64,000 nucleotides of DNA, from NCBI RefSeq assembly GCF_014205845.1, contig NZ_JACHCR010000006.1:62001-126000 (forward strand), written 5' to 3'. Below the pieces are notes generated by a model that worked only from the letters and a program-made list of their open reading frames with translations, searched no databases and was not told where the DNA came from. The position numbers and the translations under genes were made by a program. Shown piece after piece: positions 56,201-64,000 of this stretch. The stretch comes from Mucilaginibacter cryoferens. GTDB taxonomy: Bacteria; Bacteroidota; Bacteroidia; Sphingobacteriales; Sphingobacteriaceae. Every line of letters starts with the position of its first letter. The first letter of the stretch is position 1.

Positions 56201-57280
56201 TTTATCTTTGCAAATTTCGCGTACTACGTTGCCTATAAGTGAGTTTTCGGGCCCCGGATAGTATTTGTTAAAGGTGGAGTATTGCTTAGGATAGTAATTA
56301 AGTCCCCCAAAATAAGTACCGGCCCAAATGCCGCCTTCTACATCTTTATAAAGCGTGTAAACGGCGTTATCTGATATAGAATAAGGGTCATTAAATTTTT
56401 TAGTTAAATTGGTAAAGCTGTTTTTGGTGGTATCATAAATAAATACCCCCGATTCGGTAGCTATCCAAAATTCGTTTTCAGAGTATTTGGCAAAATCCCT
56501 TACATATACAGCCGTTTGATTGGTGTTATAGGTTAACAAGTCGGTATAATTACCGGTAACACAATCAAACTCTTTAAGTCCCTGGCTGGTAGTGCCAATA
56601 AATATTTTGTTATGGCCAATGGCGCATATTTTTTCGATAAAGGTTGATGTTACCCATTGCGATTTGTTAAATACACTAAAGCTCTTGAATACATTATGTA
56701 TGGTATCCAACTTACTTATTGTACCGGCTGTTGACGATACCCATACATCGCCATTATTAATTGCTATGGAGCTTGCCTCAAAATGCTGGTAGGGTTTATA
56801 ATCAATAATGCGGCTGGTTTTTTTATCGTACTTCATTAGGGTACCCCTTGATACAAACCAGCAGTTTCCATAGCTATCATTAAGAATATAGCGTATAGCA
56901 TTATTGTTTTTGGTAATGTGGGTAAACCGCTCTGTTTGCGGGTTATATTTATCAAGCCCCTGGTCTGTGGCCACCCAAAAACTTCCATCCTTATCTAAAG
57001 ACAGCGCATGCACCATATTGCTGGCAATGCTGTTGGCATCCTGCTGTACATGCCTGAAAATTTTAAAGCTATAACCATCAAACCGGTTAAGGCCATCTTT
57101 GGTGCCAAACCATAAAAAACCCTGTTTATCCTGTATACTACAGTAAACGGTGTTGTTAGACAGGCCGTTCTCTACCTGGTAATGCCTGAAGTAATAAGGC
57201 TGTGCATTACAGTAGCTAAACGGAATAAGGAGCAGTAAGTAAATTAAATATATAGGTCTCAAAACGGTTCTCTTAAACAA
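53276..57280 (-). CDS. Hybrid two-component regulator (HTCS) of locus B
   Basis: A 1334-residue HTCS. Order: signal peptide (LIYLLLLIPFSYCNAQ), two Reg_prop propellers, Y_Y_Y domain, membrane helix (VWAYIAYALLIALAIYYLL), HisKA with His836 in NVAHEIRTPL, HATPase_c, receiver with Asp1127 in IVSDVMMPVIDG and an AraC-type DNA-binding domain. No in-frame ATG exists before the signal peptide. The start used is TTG at 57280; a TTG at 57262 gives an equally good signal peptide. A TATCTTTG box (57285-57278, minus strand) overlaps the first TTG, and if it is the promoter, 57262 is the better start. It is divergent from SusC of locus B, the expected target. Confidence 0.92.
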   Translation of the reverse strand: MFKRTVLRPIYLIYLLLLIPFSYCNAQPYYFRHYQVENGLSNNTVYCSIQDKQGFLWFGTKDGLNRFDGYSFKIFRHVQQDANSIASNMVHALSLDKDGSFWVATDQGLDKYNPQTERFTHITKNNNAIRYILNDSYGNCWFVSRGTLMKYDKKTSRIIDYKPYQHFEASSIAINNGDVWVSSTAGTISKLDTIHNVFKSFSVFNKSQWVTSTFIEKICAIGHNKIFIGTTSQGLKEFDCVTGNYTDLLTYNTNQTAVYVRDFAKYSENEFWIATESGVFIYDTTKNSFTNLTKKFNDPYSISDNAVYTLYKDVEGGIWAGTYFGGLNYYPKQYSTFNKYYPGPENSLIGNVVREICKDKYGNLWLGTEDNGLNKLSPDKRTWTHYFPGVKNGITNTNIHGLLANDDELFIGTFERGLDILDIPTGKVVKYYLAGKGKNDLKSNFIICFIKTRSGSILIGTTQGLYRYNADVKNFTLIEQVPSHDFVYSLLEDHSGKIWVGTVHDGIYIYDADKNTGVRFDYQFTSKHELNNNTVNGLFEDSNRNIWIATEGLGLWRYTPATKAYKFYDLSNGFPSNYVFRVLEDDKKNIWVSTTRGLISLNINSDVIKIYTKASGLLSDQFNYNSSFKDTDGTMYFGCVKGMVSFNPSAFKENNFVAPVYITGFQVHNQEILVKGNDSLLSKSIIATKKIDLNYNQSSFSIDFAALSFPSPEMTQYKYMMKGLDKAWTNLKSNRKVYFTQLQPGHYTFVVKAANNNGIWAAKETSLDINIAPPFWESVWAYIAYALLIALAIYYLLNQYHTRNRLKNKRLIEILESDKEKQIYNAKIEFFTNVAHEIRTPLTLIKGPMEKVIKRAEHVPDIQNNLKIMEKNTNRLLDLTNQLLDFRKTETNGFSLSFVKTDIAELIEDIFLRFKPMAEQKGQRYVITHVERSMYAYVDIEAFTKIISNLINNAIKYGTSAIEVELLNTEPGDSTFTVEIRNNGHIVPYEMREKIFEPFFRMKESEKQIGTGIGLSLSRSLAELHKGVLVLNKSINDFNIFNLTLPIHQEKEFDLHNTPDNYELTDTIKEDNFDFMKPIILLVDDNPEILDFIADDLNDKYAVIKALNGQEALDMIEIENIQLIVSDVMMPVIDGFELCKRIKTNFDYSHIPIILLTAKNTLQSKIEGLEVGADAYIEKPFSPEHLQVQIANLLINRNKIKDHFASSPLANISTMAYSKPDESFLDKLNAVINHNIQNPDLDVEHIANLMNMSKPTLYRKVKAISNLTINELINITRLKAAAKLLEDGDYKVYEVANMVGYSSQSHLGRNFLKQFGTTPTEYQQNKRSLKVKIY

Positions 57281-57285
57281 AGATA
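57278..57285 (-). promoter_or_regulatory. Candidate -7 box overlapping the HTCS B start
   Basis: On the minus strand TATCTTTG matches TAnnTTTG exactly and overlaps the TTG codon at 57280. Use of this box would force translation to start at the TTG at 57262 or later. Confidence 0.3.
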
Positions 57286-57319
57286 GCCATTCTGAGCTGC
57301 GGTTTTCGTCTCCGTAAAA

Positions 57320-57347
57320 ATTGATACTTTTTGACTAATTATTGATA
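57320..57347. promoter_or_regulatory. ATTGATA direct repeat, possible HTCS B operator
   Basis: ATTGATA occurs at 57320-57326 and 57341-57347, a 21-base period or two helical turns, in the 177-base gap between the divergent HTCS and SusC genes. Direct repeats at this period suit AraC-type DNA-binding domains. The ATTGAT core is also found upstream of SusC of locus A. Confidence 0.4.
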
Positions 57348-57457
57348 TGATTTGGTTAATAAGGAGGCATCAAAATCCTTTTTCTTTACATCGTGATTTT
57401 AAATATGTCAATCTTACATTTTTAAAGTCAACAATTAACCAACTAAATAAATCATTT

Positions 57458-60400
57458 ATGAGAAAATTTTTACTACTCAGGCATGAGGGGCTTTCCCGCG
57501 TGCAGTGGCCGCCCAGCACATGGGGTCCAAAAGTAACACTAATTGTTTTTTCCATCATGACTTGTTTGCTTTTATCGTTTGATGCTTCGGCACAAAACAA
57601 GATAAAAGTGAGCGGTTTTGTAACTGATACCACCGGCGAAGCGCTTATAGGCGTGGCCGTGCGTGTAAAGGGAGCACCAGGTGGGGCAGCAACAGATGTG
57701 AAAGGAAATTTTAGTATTACGGTACCTGATGCTAACAGCACCCTTGTAATCACTTACATTGGCTTTGCTACACAAGAGGTACCATTAAACGGGCAAACCA
57801 GCGTTAGGGTACGCCTCAAATCAACCAATTCGGCTTTACAGGAAGTTGTGGTAACAGGTTACGGTACGCAGAAGAAGGAATCTATTACAGGCGCCATCTC
57901 CAGTGTTACCAGTAAAGATCTGGGCAGGGTGCATGGTGGTTCAACTGTAAGTTCGGGTTTGGCGGGTAAAATACCGGGCGTAACCTTCAGGCAGGCAGAA
58001 GGCCGTCCGGGAGCAAGTGCCAGCGTCCAGATCCGTAACATGGGTACGCCGCTTTATGTAATTGACGGTATTCAACAGGATGAAGGCCAGTTTAACAACC
58101 TTGCTCCAAACGATGTGGAAAGTATTACAGTGTTGAAAGATGCATCGGCAGCTATTTATGGTGTACGTGCAGGTAATGGTGTTGTGGTGGTAACCACTAA
58201 AAAAGGATCGGGCGAAAGCAGGATCAATGTAGATTCGTACGTAGGTTTCCAGTATTGGGACAGGTTCCCGAATGTATTGACCAATTCATATGATTATATG
58301 AAAGCTTTACAGGCGGCGCAAGTAGTAACGGGTATACAAAACAATACTACCACATCTATTACCGATGCCGAGTTGGCTAAGTACAAAGCAGGTACCGAGC
58401 CAGGTTACCAAAGCTTTAACTGGAAACCCTTTGTATTAGCAAATAATGGTGCCCCGCTAAACTCGTTCCACGCTGATATGACAGGCGGTAATGACAGGGT
58501 TACTTACTACGTTGCCGGTACAACGTTATATCAGAATGACCAGGCTGGTTCTGAATATTATTTCAGGAGAACAAACATACAATCAAATGTGAAGGCAAGG
58601 GTTGCATCTGGCCTTTCTGTTAGTATGAACATCAATGGCCGTATTGAAACCCGTGAAAATCCAGGTGTACCGGGCGGCGACGATTACGTTTTGGCTAAAT
58701 TAGGCATCCTTGAAAATACACCTTTAGACAGGCCTTATGCAAACGATAATCCTAATTATTTGAGAGATAACGGCCCGCATACCGAAGCTAACTACGCATT
58801 TTTAAATGATAAACTATCGGGTGTTTACCACCAGGATTGGAGAGTATTACAAACCAACTTTGGTGTTGAATATGCTGCGCCGTTCTTAAAAGGCCTGGTA
58901 GCAAAATATAGTTATTCCTATTATATTGCAGATGAGCTTTTAAACAACCACGAGTACACTTACAACGCTTATACTTATAATCAAACAACAGGTAACTATG
59001 ATATTACTCATGCTGTAACCAACCCCTGGAGAGAGCGTGAGCAACGGAAGGAGTTAAATACAACCACCCAATTTCAGTTAAGCTACAATAATACTTTTGG
59101 CAAAAGCACAGTAGGTGGTATTTTTGTTGCCGAACGTACCCACCTCGAACACTTACGGAACTGGCTTCATGCGAGTCCAATTTCAAACAACCTTCCGCTC
59201 ATTTATCTTCCTACAGTAGATCAATATCAGGATAGTGATGATTCAGAAGCCCGTATAGGTTATGTAGCACGTTTAAACTACAACTACGATAACAAATACT
59301 ATTTTGAGGGATCTGCGAGAAGAGACGCGTCTTATTTATTCGATCCCGCTCATCGTGTAGGTTATTTTCCTGGTGGTTCTGTTGGATGGAGAATTACGCA
59401 AGAAGGCTTCATGAGAAACTTATTAGGCGAAAATAGTGTGCTTAATGATTTGAAATTCAGAGGTTCATACGGTGTTTTAGGTGATGACAGGGACCCCAAT
59501 CAACCTAATAACCCGCCAATTACAGCTCCTTATGGTTACTTGTCTGGTTATAATTACAATACAGGTGCCGCAGGTAATATTGCAATACTCGATGGAAATG
59601 CGGTTTCAACATCGCAAAACAAAGGTGTACCGGTTAACACAGTTTCCTGGCTGAAAAGTAAGATACTTGATATTGGTGCCGATTTTAGTTTCCTTAACAG
59701 TCATTTAACAGGTACAGTTGATTATTTTAACAGAGCACGTACCGGTTTAGTGGGAACAAACTATGCGGTTGTATTGCCACAGGAAACCGGCTATAGTTTG
59801 CCGAGCATAAATGAAAACAGCGATCAGCAACGTGGCGGTGAAATTTCATTGGCTTACTTTAATAAAGTTGGCGATGTAAGTTATAACGTGGGTGGTAACT
59901 TCTCCTACAGTCGTAAAAAAACACTCATTAACCAAAGTAATCCATTCAGTAACTCGTTAGATGTTTATCAGAACTCGCAGGTTAACCGTACCGCAAATGA
60001 AACATGGGGTTATGAGGTTATTGGGCAGTTTCAGTCAATTGCCCAAATAAACGCTTATAAAGTAAATGAGGATGGCAAGGGTAACAGCACTGTTTTACCC
60101 GGCGATTTAATTTATAAAGATCAAAACGGCGATGGTAAGATTGATGGTTATGATTCGCGCCCAATTGGTTACGGCTTAGGTGCGCAACCGAATATCAACT
60201 TTGGTTTAACCTTAGGTGCTGCTTATAAAGGCTTTGATTTCCATGCCGACTTCTCTGGCGCATCCGGTTACTCATGGAACCAAAACTGGGAGTCGAGGTG
60301 GGCATTTCAGAACAACGGAAACTTAAACACTATTTTTAACGATAGCTGGCACTTAAGTAATCCTACTGATGTTAACAGTACCTGGATTCCGGGTAAGTAC

Positions 60401-60697
60401 CCTGTAAACAGAAATAATATAGGTACCAACCATTATGATTATAACACCAATTCAACATTCTGGTTGCATAACGTAAAATACATAAGGGCCAGAACAATTG
60501 AGTTTGGTTACTCACTTCCAACAACATTACTATCAAAGGTTAAAATTAAAAGAGCAAGGTTCTATGCTAACGTGTACAATTTGTTTTCTATTGATAACCT
60601 GCATCAGTATGGTGTTGACCCGGAAACTGCAGACGATAACGGCTTGCAGACCCCGCAAAACAGGGTTTATAACTTTGGAGTTAACTTAACCTTTTAA
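57458..60697 (+). CDS. SusC/RagA-type TonB-linked outer-membrane transporter, locus B
   Basis: A 1079-residue transporter; the ATG at 57458 was chosen over the open frame from 57347 because the signal sequence follows it. The signal region is long (about 45 residues, with a basic/Trp-containing start MRKFLLLRHEGLSRVQWPPS and a hydrophobic core ending ASAQ). A carboxypeptidase-regulatory-like domain (VSGFVTDTTGEALIGVAV), the TonB-box region VVVTGYGTQKK, a plug (PLYVIDGIQQDEGQ, KDASAAIYGVRAGNGVV) and the barrel come next. A calcium-type loop DQNGDGKIDGYD lies near residue 888. SusD follows after 23 bases. Confidence 0.96.
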   Translation: MRKFLLLRHEGLSRVQWPPSTWGPKVTLIVFSIMTCLLLSFDASAQNKIKVSGFVTDTTGEALIGVAVRVKGAPGGAATDVKGNFSITVPDANSTLVITYIGFATQEVPLNGQTSVRVRLKSTNSALQEVVVTGYGTQKKESITGAISSVTSKDLGRVHGGSTVSSGLAGKIPGVTFRQAEGRPGASASVQIRNMGTPLYVIDGIQQDEGQFNNLAPNDVESITVLKDASAAIYGVRAGNGVVVVTTKKGSGESRINVDSYVGFQYWDRFPNVLTNSYDYMKALQAAQVVTGIQNNTTTSITDAELAKYKAGTEPGYQSFNWKPFVLANNGAPLNSFHADMTGGNDRVTYYVAGTTLYQNDQAGSEYYFRRTNIQSNVKARVASGLSVSMNINGRIETRENPGVPGGDDYVLAKLGILENTPLDRPYANDNPNYLRDNGPHTEANYAFLNDKLSGVYHQDWRVLQTNFGVEYAAPFLKGLVAKYSYSYYIADELLNNHEYTYNAYTYNQTTGNYDITHAVTNPWREREQRKELNTTTQFQLSYNNTFGKSTVGGIFVAERTHLEHLRNWLHASPISNNLPLIYLPTVDQYQDSDDSEARIGYVARLNYNYDNKYYFEGSARRDASYLFDPAHRVGYFPGGSVGWRITQEGFMRNLLGENSVLNDLKFRGSYGVLGDDRDPNQPNNPPITAPYGYLSGYNYNTGAAGNIAILDGNAVSTSQNKGVPVNTVSWLKSKILDIGADFSFLNSHLTGTVDYFNRARTGLVGTNYAVVLPQETGYSLPSINENSDQQRGGEISLAYFNKVGDVSYNVGGNFSYSRKKTLINQSNPFSNSLDVYQNSQVNRTANETWGYEVIGQFQSIAQINAYKVNEDGKGNSTVLPGDLIYKDQNGDGKIDGYDSRPIGYGLGAQPNINFGLTLGAAYKGFDFHADFSGASGYSWNQNWESRWAFQNNGNLNTIFNDSWHLSNPTDVNSTWIPGKYPVNRNNIGTNHYDYNTNSTFWLHNVKYIRARTIEFGYSLPTTLLSKVKIKRARFYANVYNLFSIDNLHQYGVDPETADDNGLQTPQNRVYNFGVNLTF

Positions 60698-60720
60698 TAA
60701 AAATTTTAAGTCAGATATTC

Positions 60721-62628
60721 ATGAAAAAGATATTAGGTATAATGGGTTTTGCGGTTCTGCTAAGTACGGGATCATGCAAAAAGGATAGTGATTTTTTAAA
60801 TGTTCCGCCCAAATCGGTAATTACAACGCAGACGGCTTTTTCAGACCCCGCGTTAGTATTGTCGGTAATAGGCGATCTTTATAACAGGCAGAAAGATTTT
60901 TCGAGCCTTGATGACGGTTGGACAACTTTCGCCGATTTCGCCGAATCTTTCCCCTCGGATAATGGTTCATATTATTTTGTTCAAAACCGTAACTGGGATT
61001 ACGGTACCTGGGGGATATGGGACTATGGTTACATTCGTGACCTTAACCTTTTTATCGATAACCTAAATGCATCAACGCAACTGTTGGCTGCCGATAAAAG
61101 CAGATTTTTAGCCGAAGGACGTTTTTTACGTGCCAACTATTATTTTGAAATGGTTAAAAGAATGGGTGGCGTGCCGCTTATTACTAAAACGCTTACTTAT
61201 GATAATAGCGGTAACGTAGTAGGTTTACAAATTCCACGGGCAAAAGAATCAGATATTTATGATTTTGTGATCAGCGAAGCCGAAGCTATTAAAGGCTCGT
61301 TACCATCTGATCCGAGCGAAAAATCAAGAGCTACGCAGGCAGCCGCACTTGCTATGGAAGCCCGTGCCGCACTTTATGCCGGCTCAATTGCCAAATATGG
61401 CGCTACCACTCCGCAGGTTTCTTTAACCGGTGGCGAAGTTGGCATCCCTGCCAGCATGGCAACCGGCTATTATACTAAAGCACTTACCGCAGCGCAGGCA
61501 ATTATCAATGGATCTGCGGGTGCTTACAAACTTTACAAAGTATTGCCCGATCTTTCAGACAACTTTGCTGCTATCTTCTTAGATAAAAGCTCGGTAAACC
61601 AGGAATCTATCTGGGTTGAAGATTTTAAGGCGCTTGCCGGTAAAACTCATGGTTTTACAACAAGCGATCAGCCTTACTCTGTATCTGATGAAGCTTCTGA
61701 TGCCGGTCGTTTAGATCCATCTTTAAACTTAGTAGAATCATTTGAGAAACTCGATAACACGTTTGCTCCAATCCCTACAAAAGATGGTTCTGGTAATCCT
61801 ATTTATTACGCCGATCAGCAAGATCCGTTTGCAGGCCGTGACGCGCGTTTGGCAGGTACGGTAATGTTGCCACATTCTTTCTTTAAAACAGCTTTTATTG
61901 ATATATGGGGCGGTTATCTTTTAGCCGATGGCTCAATTTTATCAAGTGACGATGCAACCCACCTGGCTGCTTTACCCGGAACTACCACACTTGTGCAGGT
62001 GGTTGGTAAAGATGGACCTACGCCAACCGGTGAGCCATTGCGCACGCAAAGCGGTTTTTATATTCGTAAATACATCGATCCTACAACAGGATCTGGTCGT
62101 AGGGGGCGTGGTAGCGATGTTAACTTTATCCGTTACCGTTATGCCGAAGTATTGCTGAATGCTGCTGAAGCATCTGCCGAATTAGGTGATTACGCAACAG
62201 CAACTACTTATATTAACCAGGTACGTTCAAGGGCAGGTCTTACTACCGCGATCGTGTTGACCGGAGCAAATTACTTTGATCGTATTGTACACGAGCGTCG
62301 TGCCGAACTTTCATTTGAAGGGCACACCTTATTTGATATGAAACGTTGGAGAATTGCAACCAAAGTTTGGGATGGTAACACCCAATCATTAGCCGATTTA
62401 ACAAGCAATCTTGGTTCTGCAACAAAAAGGAATACACAGCCGTGGGGCCTGTATCCTTACAAATATTACAATCCGGGTAATGCTAATAATGGTAAATGGG
62501 TATTTAAAGAAGTGCTGCCAACAAACGTAACAGGGGTACTTACCTTTAGACTTGGAAATTATTATTCACAAATAAATGATGGAATAATAACAGCCAACCC
62601 TAAAATTGTAAGGCAACCAAATCAATAA
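60721..62628 (+). CDS. SusD/RagB-type surface lipoprotein, locus B
   Basis: A 635-residue glycan-binding lid of the SusC barrel, on the long side for SusD. The lipobox is STGSC (Cys19, then KKDSDFLNVPP). The helical core has AEGRFLRANYYFEMVKRMGG near residue 136, and the C-terminal SusD signature is IVHERRAELSFEGHTLFDMK near residue 521. It lies between SusC and the DUF3823 gene in one operon. Confidence 0.95.
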   Translation: MKKILGIMGFAVLLSTGSCKKDSDFLNVPPKSVITTQTAFSDPALVLSVIGDLYNRQKDFSSLDDGWTTFADFAESFPSDNGSYYFVQNRNWDYGTWGIWDYGYIRDLNLFIDNLNASTQLLAADKSRFLAEGRFLRANYYFEMVKRMGGVPLITKTLTYDNSGNVVGLQIPRAKESDIYDFVISEAEAIKGSLPSDPSEKSRATQAAALAMEARAALYAGSIAKYGATTPQVSLTGGEVGIPASMATGYYTKALTAAQAIINGSAGAYKLYKVLPDLSDNFAAIFLDKSSVNQESIWVEDFKALAGKTHGFTTSDQPYSVSDEASDAGRLDPSLNLVESFEKLDNTFAPIPTKDGSGNPIYYADQQDPFAGRDARLAGTVMLPHSFFKTAFIDIWGGYLLADGSILSSDDATHLAALPGTTTLVQVVGKDGPTPTGEPLRTQSGFYIRKYIDPTTGSGRRGRGSDVNFIRYRYAEVLLNAAEASAELGDYATATTYINQVRSRAGLTTAIVLTGANYFDRIVHERRAELSFEGHTLFDMKRWRIATKVWDGNTQSLADLTSNLGSATKRNTQPWGLYPYKYYNPGNANNGKWVFKEVLPTNVTGVLTFRLGNYYSQINDGIITANPKIVRQPNQ

Positions 62629-62650
62629 GTTTAATAAAAAATTGAATCAC

Positions 62651-63355
62651 ATGAAAATCAAATTTCATTACATCATCATATTGGCCGCCATGCTTGCAGG
62701 TTCGTCTTGCAGCAAGTTGGATAATGTTAAACCGCCTTCAACTACATTAAAAGGTCAGTTAATGTATAAGGGAACTCCCATTGGTGTCGAATATAACCAG
62801 GTGCCTTTCAGGCTGTATCAAACAGGTTATGGCGGTAACTCGCCTATAACTGGTACCTTCGATCAGGACGGAAACTACTCGGTATTAACCTTTAATGGTA
62901 ATTATAAATTTACCATACCTGGTGGCCAGGGCCCTTTTCAGTGGAAAGAGCTTCCGTCTGGTGGCAGGGATACGGTGGCTATCGCGCTTAATGGCAATCA
63001 AACTGTAAATATCGAGGTAACTCCTTATTACATGATCGCAAATTCGGCAATAACAGCTTCTGGTAATAACATTGCCGCAACGTTTGGTATCCAAAAAATC
63101 ATTACCGACGCTACTGCCAAAAACATACAAACTGTAAGTTTATTTGTAAACAAAACTCAGTTTGTATCACCTGCAGATCATGCTGCCGAAGTTGATCTGG
63201 ATGGTTCGGCTATCACCGATATGTCTAACATTTCATTGAGTGTTGCAAAACCAACGTTTCCTATAACGCAAAACTATGTTTACGCCCGTGTGGGTATCCG
63301 AATATCCGGAGTTGAGGATATGATATTCTCGCCACTGGTTAAAGTGTCTTACTAA
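62651..63355 (+). CDS. DUF3823 surface lipoprotein
   Basis: A 234-residue lipoprotein; the ATG at 62651 is preferred over a TTG at 62642 because it begins the signal sequence directly. The lipobox AGSSC gives Cys20, followed by SKLDNVKPPS. Two beta-sandwich domains follow: LKGQLMYKGTPIGVEYNQVP near residue 30, and a second one after residue 120. DUF3823 proteins usually come after SusCD and take the SusE/SusF place as surface glycan-binding proteins. A strong terminator follows. Confidence 0.85.
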   Translation: MKIKFHYIIILAAMLAGSSCSKLDNVKPPSTTLKGQLMYKGTPIGVEYNQVPFRLYQTGYGGNSPITGTFDQDGNYSVLTFNGNYKFTIPGGQGPFQWKELPSGGRDTVAIALNGNQTVNIEVTPYYMIANSAITASGNNIAATFGIQKIITDATAKNIQTVSLFVNKTQFVSPADHAAEVDLDGSAITDMSNISLSVAKPTFPITQNYVYARVGIRISGVEDMIFSPLVKVSY

Positions 63356-63369
63356 GTTAATAATTGGTT

Positions 63370-63403
63370 GGGGCCATGCTGTGGTGGTATGGCCCCTTTT
63401 TTA
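63370..63403 (+). terminator. Terminator after SusC-SusD-DUF3823 operon
   Basis: A perfect 8-bp GC-rich stem (63370-63377 with 63389-63396) with an 11-base loop is followed by a run of seven T. The GH2 gene begins 39 bases later and probably depends on its own promoter or read-through. Confidence 0.85.
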
Positions 63404-63441
63404 TCTCTGAGTAAATTTTATTGATCCTGCTATCAAAACAA

Positions 63442-64000
63442 ATGAAGAAATTAAATTTTTGCCTTTCTGTACTATTTTCGGCTTGTTTATCGGCCAACGC
63501 CCAGCAAAGCGGCTGGCATCTTATTAAAGATAAAATAACTACTCCCTGGGCCGATCAGGTTGATCCCAAAGCACCGCTGCCCGAGTATCCTCGCCCGCAA
63601 ATGGTAAGGGGCGATTGGCAAAATTTAAATGGACTTTGGAATTACGCTATCGTACCAAAATCAACTACCGGGCCATCGGCTTATGCCGGTAAAATACTGG
63701 TGCCTTTCGCTGTAGAATCTGCCTTATCCGGCGTAGGTAAAACGGTTGGTAAGGATAGCATGCTTTGGTATAAAACTACCATCGACCTCAATAAAACCTT
63801 AAAAGGTAAAGATGTACTGATACACTTTGGCGCTGTTGACTGGCGTACCGAAGTTTTTGTAAACGGCGTAAGCGCCGGTAAACACGAAGGCGGTTTTGAT
63901 CCGTTTACCCTCAATATTACCCCTTATTTAAAAGGCGGTGCAAAACAAGAAATAAAAGTGAGCGTATGGGACCCTACCGATGATGGGCCGCAGCCGCGAG
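63442..64000 (+). CDS. GH2-family glycosidase, N-terminal part only
   Basis: An ATG at 63442 opens a frame that runs off the window end after 186 codons. A signal peptide (MKKLNFCLSVLFSACLSANA, then Gln-Gln) is followed by the GH2 sugar-binding jelly-roll: YPRPQMVRGDWQNLNGLWNY and, later, HFGAVDWRTEVFVNG with GGFDPFTLNITPYL. The catalytic barrel is outside the window, so the activity (beta-galactosidase, beta-glucuronidase, beta-mannosidase or other) cannot be named. It is the first enzyme of locus B. Confidence 0.9.
   Translation, partial: MKKLNFCLSVLFSACLSANAQQSGWHLIKDKITTPWADQVDPKAPLPEYPRPQMVRGDWQNLNGLWNYAIVPKSTTGPSAYAGKILVPFAVESALSGVGKTVGKDSMLWYKTTIDLNKTLKGKDVLIHFGAVDWRTEVFVNGVSAGKHEGGFDPFTLNITPYLKGGAKQEIKVSVWDPTDDGPQPR

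Noticed and set aside
1..64000. CRISPR arrays, tRNA or rRNA genes, insertion sequences, phage or defence genes
   Set aside because: Looked for regular short repeats, cloverleaf sequences, transposase or integrase motifs and known defence domains; none was seen.

Overview
The window reads as chromosomal DNA of a Bacteroidota soil or plant-polymer degrader of the Sphingobacteriaceae type (Mucilaginibacter or Pedobacter-like; genus is inference). The reasons are two SusC/SusD pairs, two hybrid two-component regulators with periplasmic propellers, many lipoproteins starting Cys-Lys-Lys-Asp/Asn, little visible Shine-Dalgarno signal, and several TAnnTTTG promoter -7 boxes. No tRNA, rRNA, CRISPR array, insertion sequence or phage gene was seen.

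Region 1 (1-10.8 kb) is a carbohydrate catabolism block. It holds the end of an FG-GAP/CRTAC1-type lipoprotein, a GH65 enzyme and a vanadium-haloperoxidase/PAP2 lipoprotein in one tight operon. These converge on a GH37 trehalase, which is divergent from a GH130 mannoside-active enzyme. Then come KduI, a KduD/UxuB-like SDR, a DUF4350 protein and a DUF4440 protein, which fits uronate (pectin-type) breakdown. Region 2 (10.8-18.7 kb) has a class V aminotransferase divergent from an Lrp/AsnC regulator, then a complete RND efflux operon (adaptor, pump, outer-membrane factor). Region 3 (18.7-25.5 kb) holds a possible 53-residue ORF and a 2156-residue alpha-2-macroglobulin-like protein with an intact CxEQ thioester motif.

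Region 4 (25.6-40.8 kb) is polysaccharide utilization locus A: HTCS regulator, SusC, SusD, an IPT-type surface glycan-binding lipoprotein, an AraC regulator, a GH51-like enzyme and a GH43 enzyme. An arabinose-containing glycan is the most likely target. Region 5 (40.9-48.1 kb) is a four-gene operon of unknown role: an unrecognised secreted protein, an STN-type TonB receptor, a DUF4249 lipoprotein, and an MG2 protein with a TonB-plug-like segment but no beta-barrel. Region 6 (48.1-53.2 kb) is a second CRTAC1-type lipoprotein, divergent from a second 440-residue haloperoxidase/PAP2 lipoprotein. Region 7 (53.3-64 kb) is locus B: HTCS, divergent SusC, SusD, DUF3823 lipoprotein and the start of a GH2 enzyme cut by the window end.

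The least explained parts are the twice-occurring CRTAC1/haloperoxidase pairing, with a Ser-to-Cys change in the oxyanion loop of one copy, and the barrel-less plug protein operon with twin palindromes in front of it.
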